64,000 nt of DNA, taken from Triangularia verruculosa. Taxonomy: Eukaryota; Ascomycota; Sordariomycetes; Sordariales; Podosporaceae. Positions 42,897-54,445 of the stretch are shown here, one piece after another (within the stretch, counting starts at the first letter, position 1; every line of letters begins with the position of its first letter). The stretch lies in NCBI GenBank assembly GCA_033296885.1, contig MU863884.1:310001-374000 (forward strand), in the 5' to 3' direction. The notes beneath the pieces were generated by a model that saw only the letters and a list, made by a program, of their open reading frames with translations, had not been told where the DNA came from and ran no database searches. Made by a program: the position numbers and the translations under genes.

Positions 42897-44470
42897 ANNN
42901 NNNNNNNNNNNNNNNNNNNNNNNNNNNNNNNNNNNNNNNNNNNNNNNNNNNNNNNNNNNNNNNNNNNNNNNNNNNNNNNNNNNNNNNNNNNNNNGTTGCC
43001 CTCCTCCCCTGGCTCGTCTTCTGGTATTATTGGCGCTGCTCGACCTTCCAGTGGGTGCTGTTCCCCCTCCATCCGCTCTCGCTCCAACCTCCTCTCCATC
43101 TTCTTCGCCTGCCGCCACTCGTGGTTCGCCCTCCGGAAGAACTTCAGTCTGTCTGAAATCGCCTTTTCAATCTTGACCCGCTCTTGTGACAGCTCCCTTG
43201 TGAACCTGTACTCCCCGCTCTGGTGCCGGGCCGCCAGCTCTGCTAGCTTTCTTGCTGTTTCTTGCACCTCTTCTAATGTGCAAGCCTTTTTTCGTATTCG
43301 GGCTACTGCCTCTTCGAGAGATTTTTGGTCTTGTTTGAGGACTTCTTCTAGTGGGAGGGCCGTTGATGTGGTTTCCTCTGGCTGGGATTCCTCTGGTCGT
43401 GGTTCATCTTTGTTTTGCTGTTCTGTGGGTGTGATGGAAGAGGCCTTCGCTTCTATTGGCTCTACTGGCGCTATTGGCCCTTGGACAGGTGATACATTCG
43501 CCCTTTGTGGTGTTTGGTCGACCTGTGTTGGTGTGATATTCTTCGCCTGACTGGGCTCTGAAGAGGTTTGATGGGCTGCTTCGGTCGAGGAAGCGGGCTG
43601 CTCATCGTGTTTTGTGTTGTCGATTGCGGCGGTATTGGTGATAATAGTGGTTTTGATAGGGGCGGTCAAACTGCTGACATCCCTAGTCACGGCACTGCTG
43701 GAAGAGCTCGGGGCGGCGGTGACGGTGGAATCTAGTATTGGTGACGCTGGAGGAGTGGTTGTCTTCTCTTCTGGCTTTTTGTCGGTTTCACCCCCTGGAA
43801 TGACCTCGCCGAATGCTCTGGCCTGTTCGTCACACATCGCTGCTAGCTTGATATCCAGCAGTGAGATGTGATTGTCAGGCTCATGAGTCCTCCATCTTAT
43901 GAACACAGTTCGGAATGTCTGTACGAGCTGGTGAGCGAGTGGTTTCCAGCCTGCCACAACGATAAAACTCACATTGGACCACTCAGGATGGTGTCTGTTG
44001 GCCTTGCACTCAGGCACAATGGCCGACATGAAATTCCACGCCTTGGCAAAAGTTTTGAAGTTGAAGTACCGCTCCAAGCCCGTCCCATCCTCCGTGATGG
44101 TCCACCGCCCACCATGCGAGACCAACAAAGGCTCAATGCTCCTCCTCCAGACTTCCTGCTCAGGGTCGACTGGCGTCTCCTTCAGAACATGGTCCTGCTT
44201 CCTCAGCGGCCCAATCACCCCCAGCTGGTGATCAAGCTTCCTGACCGATTCATAATAATCCCAGACCGCGGGGTTGTCCCTCGGTGCCGTCCTCCGCGCA
44301 GAAAATGGGTCCTCGTATTTTCTGTGTAGGCCGGCCCGGATTGGGTCGGTAAGTGCGCCAGGCCTAGTCGGTTTGATGAACTGCCTTGTCTGCAGAGCTG
44401 CGCTCTGGGAGTCATGGGGAAGGCAGCGCAAGCCCGGTGGCCTTGACTTGACGAGAAAGGAGTTGCGCAT
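42592..44470 (-). CDS. pterin-4a-carbinolamine dehydratase-domain protein with long charged tail
   Basis: The N terminus (MRNSFLVKSRPPGLRCL) looks like a mitochondrial targeting signal. Residues about 118-190 are a pterin dehydratase domain: GGRWTITEDGTGLERYFNF, KTFAKAWNFM, the catalytic-type ANRHHPEWSN, and RWRTHEPDNHISLLDIKLA. A 54-nt intron (43972-43919, GTGAGT...TACAG) is in frame and free of stops; removing it restores family spacing. A Ser/Thr/Pro linker, a coiled coil (about 43090-43330) and a poly-Asn tract follow. The tract is interrupted by 97 Ns. Both flanks read AAC (Asn), so the true protein runs on to TGA at 42592 through a charged tail ending WFQTIFRQP. The assembled gap length breaks this frame. 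The usual enzyme is about 100 aa, so the rest is an added part of unknown role. Confidence 0.8.
42799..42896 (+). repeat. (GTT)n microsatellite, about 32 units, truncated by assembly gap
   Basis: Perfect GTT repeat running into the N block. On the minus strand it is (AAC)n, coding Asn in the frame of the pterin-dehydratase-domain gene. The assembler evidently failed inside the repeat. Confidence 0.95.
42898..42994. other. assembly gap (97 N)
   Basis: Unknown bases. The length is not a multiple of three, which puts the two flanks out of frame; the real length should be a multiple of three. Confidence 0.98.
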
Positions 44471-44735
44471 CTGTCAGGACCACGCCGGCTCTCATGGTTG
44501 CCGTGAAATGAAAGTGGTGTCTCAATATGTCCGCTCTGAGAGACGCGCTCACTGGCATTCAAAATTCAGAGCCAATGAGATGGTGGGGCATCCAGTCGAT
44601 GGTGGGGTGCGGGGGGTAGCATGCGGGTTAGGGTTGTGGCTGAAGCCAGATTTGCCAACCAACATCGTATGCTGTAAAAATGCTTTTACTTCACAGCTAC
44701 TCCAGACAAAGGCCGTTGTTTCGATTGTGATGATC
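44471..44735. other. short intergenic region before 5S rRNA
   Basis: Promoter of the pterin-dehydratase-domain gene, divergent from the 5S gene. Nothing else seen. Confidence 0.4.
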
Positions 44736-44854
44736 ACATACGACCATACCTAACTGAAAATACGGGATCCCGTCCGCTCTCCCTTCGTCAAACAGTTAAG
44801 GGTCAGATTAGTACTCAGGTCGGTGACGACTGGGGAATCCCTGATGTTGTATGT
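44736..44854 (+). rRNA. 5S rRNA, isolated copy
   Basis: Starts ACATACGACCATACC and ends TGTTGTATGTT, so the 5' and 3' ends pair as the terminal stem of 5S. The core CGGGATCCCGTCCGCTCTCCC and the internal promoter part GGTCGGTGACGAC are intact. T-rich sequence follows (44853-44862), suitable as an RNA polymerase III terminator. Dispersed 5S genes are known in Neurospora and relatives. The middle helix region differs from the main Neurospora type as I recall it, so this may be a variant or weakly functional copy. Confidence 0.9.
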
Positions 44855-45112
44855 TTATCTTTTGCCAAGTAAATATTCATTTTTTTTTACTCTTTCAAGT
44901 TCATTTGCGTACTGGGTGGAGGGACAGAAGGGGTGTTCCTGCCCAGGTCAGTGCCTACTGGCCAAGAGGCAACGAATACGACCTGTCAAATAACATCGAA
45001 TGCCCCAAAATACTGAAGACAACGAGTGTTCGCCAAACCCCTCCTACATAAAACTTTAAACCCTTAAACACCCCATATATTACCCCTATATACTCTCTCA
45101 AATCACGAACCC
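44855..45112. other. 3' flank of Alg5
   Basis: Short AT-rich region. No gene seen. Confidence 0.4.
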
Positions 45113-46553
45113 CTACGTCAACCTCCTCCTGTAAACCCCCAACATCCAACTCGCCCTCAACACCGCCAACCCCACCGCCATCCTCACACTATCCTTGACC
45201 AAACTCACCTTGCTCCCCTCCACCTCCTGCCACCCCACCGGCACCTCCGCCACCTTGATCCCATAGCTCGTCCCAATCACACTCCCGTCACTCGCCAACA
45301 CCGGCGTCGCCGGCGCGCTCTCCGCCAGCATCAGCATCTCAATATCAAAAATCCAGCCCTCCACATGCATATACGGCACAATATGCGGCAGCGCCGCCCT
45401 CGAAAACAGCTTAAACCCACACTGTGTATCCCGTATCCTCGACGTCGCCGGTGGGGTGAGAATCATAAGCACAAAGTGGAATGATCTCATCAAGAAATTT
45501 CTGATCGCCGACCTCTTGACCACAGCTTCGCTCCCGACGAGATGGGCTCTGCTGCCGATTGCAACGCCGCGGTTGGAACCATCGACTACGTCCTCGCATC
45601 CTTCAATTAGACGGCCGAGATCGCTGAATCGAGAGGCGCCATCGGCATCGGCAAATACGGCGTATTTACCCCTGACGTGCCTCAACCCGTGCGTGACGCT
45701 GCCGCCTTTGCCTCTGTTTTTCTCCAGGGTGACTACCCGGAGGATATCGTGCAAGCGGTGCTTCCTCGCAAACTCCAACGCCACCTCCACAGTCTTATCC
45801 CTGCTCCCGTCATTGACAATAATAATCTCGTACCCCGACGGCGGCGTCTCTCGCGCCGTTGGTGGTGGTGACTGTCCCTTTGCTCCAGCAAAAGAATTCT
45901 CACTCTTGAAAACCAACCTATGCGGCGTCGACGGCCTCGAACCAGGCGTTCCCGTTCCTGGCTTGGGTCTTTCCAAGGTAGGCAGCAGTTTTCCTTCCTG
46001 CTGAGCGCCGTGACCTCGCCCAAAGTTCGCGTCGAGGTACTCCACCATTTCCTCCAGCGCTACAGTGATGCGGTCTTGTTCGTTGTAGGCCGGCACAACC
46101 ACACTGACTTCCACCTCGGCCGGCTCGATGCTGGCTTGATCTGGGACGTCGAAGCCATCGGGGATGGTGGGGTATTGTTCTTTGAGGCAGCCTTCTGCGT
46201 GCCAGCGGTCGTACCAGCATGGTAGTGGTTTGGGGGTGGAGATGCTGTCATTGGGGAGGGTGGTGAGGTAGGTTTTTTCCGAGGGGTAGGGGGGTCGTGG
46301 TTTAGGGGCGAGGAGGTGGAGGAGTATGTAGACCTGTCAATCGGGAAGTGTTAGCTGGGTTTGAGGTAAGGGGGAGGAGGCAAGGGGGGTTACGAACAGA
46401 AATTATCCCGAAGAGAGCCAAGGGAAAGATAAAGAGGAAGAATAGCCGAATTGGTTGCTCGCGCGCGGTGGTGAAGAGGAGGGAAAGCAGCTGGGAGAAG
46501 GCTGCGACGAGGCGCTCGGTGTTGCTGTTGCTGCTGGTCATGTTGACGGCCAT
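45113..46553 (-). CDS. alg5: dolichyl-phosphate beta-glucosyltransferase Alg5
   Basis: Transfers glucose from UDP-glucose to dolichyl phosphate on the cytosolic face of the ER; the product feeds lipid-linked oligosaccharide synthesis for N-glycosylation. Exons 46553-46398 and 46333-45113 (64-nt intron, unusual donor GTTCGT, acceptor GACAG, phase 0), 458 aa. The N-terminal membrane anchor is LFFLFIFPLALFGIIS joined to VYILLHLLAP, so the intron falls inside the anchor. The GT2 fold shows VSVVVPAYNEQ, IIIVNDGSRDKT and the metal-binding AVFADADGASRF. Later family marks are TQCGFKLFSR and GWIFDIEMLML. An insert of about 40 residues rich in Pro and Ser (near 45860-46020) sits between the first two strands. 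The assignment over the related Dpm1 rests on the membrane anchor and the C-terminal motifs. Confidence 0.93.
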
Positions 46554-46937
46554 TTGTATGGGTTACGGCAACTAAACCAGCTGAAGAAAAGAAGCAAACT
46601 AAAAGGAAAAGCGGTCGCAATACCGCGCGCTGGGAACGATCGTGTAAGAGAAAAGCTATGAAATCATCTGGGTATCATTCGTCTGCGAAGGTGGTGTTGA
46701 TGGTGGTTGTGTTACTCGACGACGACCTTCAAAAGGCCATCTGGAGGTTACGAAGGTGCAAGGCTGAAAGTGAGAGCTGCGAGATGATGACACCTGGGAA
46801 TTGAAATGCGAGCGAAGTGGGGCACTAAGGAAGCAAGGCTGGCGAACCATGTTGAGAAAGTTCCTGTCGATCATGTTTGAAGCCCCACAGAGAGAGATCC
46901 ACTTGCTTCCAACGGGACGGGTTTTGGTTCGAGAAGA

Positions 46938-46987
46938 ATGCCATCGCTCCCTTGTCTTGGATTTTGGGACCACGGGAGCGATGGCAT
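46938..46987. repeat. perfect 14-bp inverted repeat, 22-nt loop
   Basis: ATGCCATCGCTCCC and its exact reverse complement GGGAGCGATGGCAT face each other. As RNA this would be a strong hairpin. It lies about 0.4 kb upstream of the alg5 start codon. Confidence 0.85.
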
Positions 46988-47925
46988 GTGATTTTGAGGG
47001 TATCGACGGTTCGGCTGGTCCGCTGAACGGCGATTGAAGCACCGGTACTGATATCGTTTTGGATTGTTTTATTGGTAGGCAACCCTCACCGCAAAGCTCC
47101 CCAACTCTAGCTACATTGCCACGAATTGCCCAGCGTACACGATGATCATTCACTGCCTCGCAACATTCACATGGCCCTTTAACAAGGCTGGAATTACTCA
47201 CCAATCCAGTCACACATCGTGTTAGGAAGCGCGGTGTAACTCGTGCCTTTTCGCCCAGGTAACACCGCATGCTTCTATCAGCTCTGCCATGCCGCCCATC
47301 AGCCCATCCACTTATTCTCTGGTAGACGATTTCCGGTACCGTCTGCGGCTGGGGATCTATAATACCACCATACCGGACAGCAGCGTCTAAGCTTTCAGGC
47401 GTCCAGCTTCTATTGATTCCGCCCCGGGACGAGAAATGGTCAGCTAAGGGTCCCCTCTTTCTCTGCGATCAGCCGGCGAGGCTTGAGGAAATGCCACCCT
47501 CCCTTCTTCATAAATGGGATGATGTGGTATGATCTATACCCATATCGTATGTGAGTGTGTTTTGGAAACCTTTCTCAGCTCGAGCCTCGCGAGTGACTAA
47601 AGAACGATATCTGAAGAATCATATGACTGCTGAGACATATGTATGTTTGAGAAGGGAAGAGATCTTGACAAAACCTGGTGAGTGAGTAGTGACCCCCACG
47701 ACAGACCACGACAACACACACACACACAGACACACCATGGCACCCTTGCCATGTTATTTCTTCTTCCCTCCCAACCAGCTGGAATCGCTAGCTTGGTTAT
47801 AGTGTAAGATCGCTGCGACTGACACCCATCCATCCATCCATCGTCCGGGGACTTTGACAGTAAACATGACGTGCAACCTCCCCGGGGCATGCATGTTCAA
47901 GCCCACCATGGCGGTGAAGTTCGAT

Positions 47926-47949
47926 ATGGCATGGCATGGCATGGCATGG
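47926..47949 (+). repeat. ATGGC pentanucleotide tandem repeat
   Basis: Four full ATGGC units plus ATGG. A similar short TGACA repeat lies at 48158-48174. Both are in gene-free DNA. Confidence 0.8.
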
Positions 47950-49408
47950 TTCTCGTCTCCACTACATATGTATGCAGCAAGTCAATTCGAGAATGTCAGT
48001 GGACAGCTGGGTGCATTAGCTTGGCTTTGTGTGCTGTTGTTTGGGACCCCATTTTATGCATGATTGTTGGGGTTGGGGCCTATGGTTTGGAGTTGTTGTG
48101 CTTGGAGACGAGTCCGAAGGTTGGAGTTGGAGTTGGTTGGAGTTTGCTCAACTGCGGACATGACATGACATGACCTGGACTTGTTCTGAGCTGGGCAGTC
48201 TATCGTCATTTCTACAGTGCAGTTCCAAACGGCAGATCGAGGGGTGTCTCATCGTTCGCGGTTCATCTGAGATGTCTCGGGTATTTTCTAGCAGAATCAA
48301 TAGATTCGGTGGGTTTTTTGGCACTGATGATGGGAGGGGGGCGCGGTGATGCTTGGTGGAAATTACAGAGGGTGGAATTATTGAATCCGCTACTCCGTAA
48401 ATACCCAAGTTTTTAAACGCCGCCTCCGTCATCTCTCATCAAAGCAATTCACCGTTGTTTTTTTTGGTGTCTTGGTAGAAGAGAGGAAATGCGGTGAGGC
48501 AACTCCAGCTGAGGAGGGTCTTTGCTGTTGTTCAAGTATGCCTACACTAGACTCATGCGCCCAGTTTACATGGTGTTTCTAATCCATCAACTCGGATCGC
48601 TCTCCGTCTCGTCATTCCGAACTGTTACCCTCTTCGTCCCGCCCCGTTCCCGCCCATCACACACACTCTCTCTTCTTGGTGTCTTGTGTCTGCCCAGTTG
48701 GCGCCCGCTAACGCCAGATCATAACAGATTGTGGCTTGCAAGACGAGAGCTGAACTCGCTGAGCTTGGTTTAGCTTCACTGCCTGTTTGGACCAAACTAG
48801 TCCTTGTCGAGGCGGAGCATCCACGTAAGAAAACGTTGGTCTAGACTTGTTATCTTTTGGTGATATCACATTTTCTGCATGTTGATCTGGTTACCTTGGG
48901 TACCTATGGGAGCTCCTTATCGCGAGGATGAACAAACTGCGCATTTGCAGTCCTGTTCTTGATGATTTCTGCTGCTATCGTAGGTAGCTATCCCTCCTTG
49001 TCCCAATACCCCTCCCCAATTCCTTCCATCCAATTTCTAGTATTTCCAATCCATTCCATGTCATGGTGTCCTTCCCTCCCCTTATCCCCAAAAGTACCTA
49101 TGTAGTAAAAAATATGTCCAACTTTTAACGCCTGGCATAAAATGAAGAAGAAAAAAAATGACAAACGCTTGCTTTGCAATGATTAAGATCCAACGCCTGC
49201 TTGAGAAAAAATCCAAAAGGTATATGAAAAGAAAGTAAAACAAAGAAGAAATCCGGGGGCGAATTGAATAAAAGCCCATATATGTGCTCATGGTGATATC
49301 AAAACAACAACTGACTCCAACAACAAAATTTGAAACAAAAGAGAGGTTTGTCGTGCGTCGGCTGTGGGTAGTGTAGGTAAGGTAGTTGCTATGTTTTTGG
49401 GTGATGGT

Positions 49409-50803
49409 TTAAACGGCAACGGCAGAGCTCTTACTGCTCCTCCACGGCCACATCGGCTTCTTCGCCGCCTTGACCGCCCCCTGATTCTTCGAGAGTTTCC
49501 CCGCCTTCTGCGCCACCGGCGCTGGCAGGTCCAGTGTCTTTGGCGTAGGGAGGCTGTTCTCGTCAAAATCAATCGGGAGTGTGGCGGCAATCGTCGAGGT
49601 TGGCCGTCGCTTCTCGCTGATTTCTGTAACGGTGACTTGTAGGGTATCCTTTTCGTTGGAGGGGACCGAGGAGAGGGGGATCTCAACGGCGGAGATGGAA
49701 ATGTTGGAGTTAATCGTCTCGAGCTCGGGGAATCGGGAGGGTTTGTATGTTCTCCTCTTGTTCTTGGTGGGGGAGGTACTGGGGGAGATGGCGGTGCCAA
49801 TGGGGGATGCTTCCTCGTCGCTGGAGGGTTCCGGTGTCAGGGAAATCACTGCGACGTCTTTGCGGTCTTCGACGTTCTTGATCACTGGCTTGGTGGCGAG
49901 GGAGACGCTGGAGGCGATTGGGACCATTGTGACTGAGCTGGCTGCTGAGGCTGTGGCGGAGGAGACGCTGGACGTGGTGAGAGCAGCGCCAAACTGCATG
50001 GCTGGAATCGCCGGGACAGGTGGGATACCGGCGGCGGCGAGGGAGCTGGTGCGAGGAGAATAGGAGGTGCGGACAGGCGCAGGCGCGGGAGCAGCATTGT
50101 TCTGATCAGCGTCGGAGAGTCTGCGGGCTGGGTGGAGGCGATGGATGGAGCCGCTCTCACTCACTGGCCTCGAGTACCCTCTTGTCTTGCTTGTTGATGG
50201 CGGCAGGGAGGTGTGCCTAATTGGCTTCATCTCCAGATCATCCTGTGAGCTTGTCGAGTTGCTGGAGCTGTCGACTGGCGAAACTGAGAGATCACCAGTG
50301 CCAATGACGGCATTCATGTTCATTGGATACCGTCCAGCCGATAATCTGGCCGCCGACCGACTCAGATACAACGAGGCTGATGTGCTCCTATCCACCTCCT
50401 TGCCCTTCACGGACGAGCTTGAGATATCGACGTTGCTGGAGTTCATGTCTCCTGAAGCCCAGCCGGCAGGCATACTGCTGTAGCTGTATGTCCTGGGAAC
50501 AACTGGACTGGCGAAGGCGGCCGGGAATGAGACGTGGGAAAGAGAGCTGTGAATGCGAGGCTGGCCGGTCATATTCATGCCGCTTGTCGTCATGGCACTG
50601 CGTCTCTTGTTCTGGTCAACAATCTTTTGACGATCTTCGGTCCTCCAGCCAGCAGGACCAGATGATACCGCATCGATGGCGGCATGTTTTGGGATGTGCT
50701 TGTAAGGCGCCTTTTCAGCCTCCTTCTTTGCCTTCTCGGCCTTCTCAGCTTTGTGCTCCTTGGCCGCCTGCCGGCCCTTTTTGACGAACGAGAACATAGA
50801 CAT
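49409..50803 (-). CDS. disordered fungal protein with conserved basic N terminus
   Basis: Intronless, 464 aa from MSMFSFVKKG. I do not recognise a named family. The first 70 residues are the most protein-like: a basic amphipathic stretch (VKKGRQAAKEHKAEKAEKAK) followed by APYKHIPKHAAIDAVSSGPAGW and a DRQKIVDQNKRRS segment. The rest is Ser/Pro/Ala-rich and probably disordered, with SP motifs that are possible phosphorylation sites. It ends in a Lys/Trp-rich patch (AAKKPMWPWRSSKSS). An upstream in-frame ATG at 50830 adds nine residues. No signal peptide or membrane helix is seen; a cytosolic or membrane-associated scaffold is a guess. Confidence 0.75.
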   Translation of the reverse strand: MSMFSFVKKGRQAAKEHKAEKAEKAKKEAEKAPYKHIPKHAAIDAVSSGPAGWRTEDRQKIVDQNKRRSAMTTSGMNMTGQPRIHSSLSHVSFPAAFASPVVPRTYSYSSMPAGWASGDMNSSNVDISSSSVKGKEVDRSTSASLYLSRSAARLSAGRYPMNMNAVIGTGDLSVSPVDSSSNSTSSQDDLEMKPIRHTSLPPSTSKTRGYSRPVSESGSIHRLHPARRLSDADQNNAAPAPAPVRTSYSPRTSSLAAAGIPPVPAIPAMQFGAALTTSSVSSATASAASSVTMVPIASSVSLATKPVIKNVEDRKDVAVISLTPEPSSDEEASPIGTAISPSTSPTKNKRRTYKPSRFPELETINSNISISAVEIPLSSVPSNEKDTLQVTVTEISEKRRPTSTIAATLPIDFDENSLPTPKTLDLPAPVAQKAGKLSKNQGAVKAAKKPMWPWRSSKSSAVAV

Positions 50804-53124
50804 GGCGAGGGATCGGTCTTGCGTCCCCAACCAGAGATCTGCACTTAGGAAGATGTGTGGTGGTCAGGTCGTTTCTGGATTTGGTGGCGTTCCCAGTAAG
50901 GGGCCTGGTTGTGAAGAATGTCGTGAGAAGCAGAACCGGGTAATGGGGAGTCCCCGACGTCACAGTCGTGTGTCAAAAGCACCTGACCAAGGGCAGAATG
51001 GTCGATTACTGCGGGGTGGTGCAGGTTGCGTCTGTTTATATTAAGTGCTTTCAGGGTCGCATGGAAGGACGGGCGGTAGCGAGGGTCGACAGGCTTAAAT
51101 GGCTGGTTGTAACTCAGGGTCCTCGGGCAATATCCAGAGCTGAATGACCAGTTCGGCTGAAGGTAGCAGGCGTATTCGATGGCACCGGGTTCTAGATGGT
51201 AGGACGTGTGATCGAACCGGGGGAATTCCAAAGGTAAATCCGAGACGGAAGCTCTCCGACTTTTGAGAGAGAGAGGTGTAACTCAGCCCTTCACCACCCC
51301 AGGAAGCAGCCAAGAATGATCGGTCTGGCCAAGCAGCGCTAGATAGGCAGGATAGCGAAGACAGGCCTCTGATACCGTGACAGGCCGCGGGTTGTGTCAG
51401 AAGGAACTCGGGGGGCTCTGCCTTACGGGGTCAGACAGAAGAGAAGGCGGCATTATAAGAACAGACTCTGGCAAACGACGACAAGCACCGCTAGAACGAA
51501 TCGGGGATATTTTCAGCCCTCAGCTGTCCTGTCGGGTGCGAGACTTTGCTCAGACCGGCCTGGCATCAGCAAGAACAGACGCCGCATTGGCAATCCATGC
51601 ATCAACAGGGGGAGGGTGGTTAGACACGCGGGGGTTTTTCTCTCGACCCCCTCGACCCCCTCGACCGCCCAACAGATACCCAGGTACCCGTACCATCCTT
51701 GGTAGTGCCCTGTCCCATGAGGAGCGCGGCCTGAGGTGGCCGGCGGCGGGGCATCCGCACAATGTGCACCATTGTGGTCGTCCAAAGCAACGACGGGATG
51801 AGAGCCCCTCGCCGAGTCTTTCGCTTCCAGCCAGGTAAGGCAGGTGCAGCAACTGCAATGACCGTCACGGATCTCGCCAAGGGGTACTACCTATTCTGAG
51901 AGCATCTCCAAGTTCCAGTTGTTGGAGCCACGCATGCACGAACAGCCAGAGAAACAGTGGGACCCTCGTATTCCAGGATCCATCGTTGTTACACCCTGCA
52001 AACATGGCGTTATCAGTTCCCGATGCTCTGGAATAGCTACCTACTATCTCATGTACATGTGCGACTGCAAGAGTTCCCGCTCGTCAACAAATCACCGTCG
52101 AGTTTGTCGAAACTCGGGACACCGCCCGCCCGGTTTTTCCTTCTTCTCAGAGGAAAAAGATATGCCAGCAGACGGTCCCGCTCTTGGCAAATGTAACCGT
52201 CCAGCCCCAGCCGCACTCTTCGGGCCTGGGCAGGGGTCCGATCTCTCCGTCAAGCCAACTAATTGATGAGCCGTGCCGCCGCCATCTCATCAGGGGAAAA
52301 TGAGATGGAACACGAAATCGTCAAATCTATTCTATAGCACAGATTGATAAAGCCTTCCCAGTTTGTCTTTATCAATTGACTGCTGTCTCGCCGCCGCCAA
52401 ACAGGCGAGCAGTAGCTTGTGAGACATCAGGGTCCTTCTTTTAGTCACAAGCCCTGGCAGGTCGGTTGGATCAGAGACATTCTTCTATCACGCTGAAGAA
52501 CAAACCAGATGCTTCACCACCATTCCTATCGCGGGTTCCGGGGGGGGCTCCTTGATCTTCAATAGCGCTAAAAAACCTCTTCCTCGCTAATCCTCTTGGA
52601 GGTTGCAGCGCTAGGGAGAGAAGCAGGCTAAACTCGCTTTGGATACCCAAAAAAAAATGATCTGCGCTAACAACCTGGAACGGAAATCCAAAACAAGGGT
52701 CTGTCTGGTCTGTGAATCTCAAATCATGAGTTTAAAACGACTGTCGTTCTCATGACATTCATGCGTTCTTCTCATCAAGTCACCACAAAAACTTCCTCCA
52801 ACAGAACTGATGATGGATGCCGGGAATGTTCCGTCCTCCGTTCCACCGTTGGTGGAGGTTCGGACCGTTAAGAGTTTAGAGCCATGCAGTGGGAAACACC
52901 TCGGCCGTTTTTCTTCTTTTGACACCATCAGCAAAAAGATAGAACAAGCAGCTTGCTCCAGAACTCATATGTAGATACATTGTTTTCTTTTTTTTGCTTG
53001 GAGTTTTCCCACTGCTGTCAATATCTCAAAATTTGAAGCAAAAAAAAAAACCATTTTCTCTCCATCACATCTCGGCACTTGCAAGGCCCATTTTCTTATC
53101 TTATTTTATCCCAAGAAATACAAA

Positions 53125-53247
53125 AATGACTCCCCTGCCACAGATCACTTTCCCGGATAGCGCATGCGGCTCTGTCAGCCGCCATGCCCCTGAACCCACC
53201 TGGCAGTGCAATCACCACCAGTGGTTCAATCCCAACCTTCCCATTTG
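53125..53247 (+). CDS. possible 40-aa small open frame
   Basis: ATG in the context CAAAAATGACT opens a 40-codon frame, with Cys and His near its end (WQCNHHQW). There is no homology I can name and the surrounding DNA is gene-free. It may be chance or one exon of an unrecognised gene. Confidence 0.15.
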
Positions 53248-53374
53248 ACTCCGCTTCGTCTCACCATCACCGTATCAGACCTTCTGTGTCTGTGTGTTTT
53301 TTTTTCCTACTGTCGATGATGGCTGTTTTCTCTCGGGTGGATCCCGAAGATAAATACCCCAGCAAATAACAGGG

Positions 53375-53384
53375 CTGACACACG

Positions 53385-53416
<32 letters not shown>

Positions 53417-53424
53417 CACACGCA
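53375..53424 (+). repeat. (CA)n microsatellite with CACG interruptions
   Basis: About 50 bases of alternating C and A with a few G interruptions. Confidence 0.9.
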
Positions 53425-54445
53425 CTGACAAGTGAGATACACTTACGATGCCGAGTTTATGATGCTACGTTGATTGATATTGGCTAGGTTGGTGATATGC
53501 CGGCGTGGTACTGTAATACGGTCCAATCTTGATCCAATGAATTCCCAACGTTCAAAATAATGCGCTCGGAAACTTCCAGTGTCTGATCCGAGACCTTCAA
53601 CTTCTTCTTTCCTTGGCTGGTGTGCAAAAATAAAAAATAAAAAAGTTAGTGTTGTCATCGAGATGATCTTGGCTTTTCAGTGTGGCTTTTTCTCACAAGC
53701 TACATTGACACAGAGGGCACACGACGTGGGGAAATGGTTTGACTGGCAGTTGACTGACGGGAAACTGTCTGGCTGCGTGTTCTACTGCTGTGTAGCCTGT
53801 GTAAGGCGCAGTAGGCAACACATGGAAAGATAAGAGATAGGTAACTCGATGCAGGCCAGCTCGTATGCGGCGCACTTGTCCAGCTCCTTCGTGGCGATTA
53901 GAGGTGCTTAGTGTGAACACCAGTTTCCCACTCACTTTACGTCGTTGTACCCATTTAGCTTGCTCGAGTAGAAGGCAGTTCGCAGCCTTCCTCGGACGGA
54001 TCGCACGGGAGGATTTGGGTAGAGTCGTAATTGGAATTATTTGTTTTCCGAGGTAGGCCCCAGCGAATGGTTTGGTCAAGGTCCCTGCATAACCTCACTT
54101 GCAGCTGGGAGATTATTCTCCAGTTTTGGTAAGGTCCTTACCGAACAACAATCACTCTGTACTGACGTACTTAATACGCATACGAGGAAATCAAGCACAG
54201 AACACGGCCATGTCATATCCAATGCCAGCATTCGACGAACCGATATGCCTGGTGCGTGTAGGTGGGCCCGAAGGTCAGTGAGTGAGGCCGAGGAGCAGAC
54301 AGCATGCGGATGGGCGTGGGGGCCATCGGCCATGTCTTCTCGGCCTGGTTCTGATGAGTGAGGGTGGAAATAGAAAGATGTGCGTACATTGCATATGCAG
54401 ATACATACAAGTCCGCATGTTGCTTGCTCGGCTTGCCTCGCCTTA

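Larger units (their letters stand above)
46554..49408. other. intergenic, about 2.9 kb
   Basis: No gene supported. Contains a perfect 14-bp inverted repeat (46938-46951 / 46974-46987), a CA tract (47716-47730), ATGGC repeats (47926-47949) and TGACA repeats (48158-48174). A 204-codon minus-strand frame (46656-47270) lacks motifs and is treated as chance. Confidence 0.5.

Noticed and set aside
44634..44641. TTAGGG in a possible interstitial telomere repeat
   Set aside because: Only one hexamer followed by TTGTGG; not a tandem array.
46656..47270. 204-codon minus-strand open frame
   Set aside because: No family motif, and a plus-strand frame overlaps it. It contains the 14-bp inverted repeat and reads like chance.
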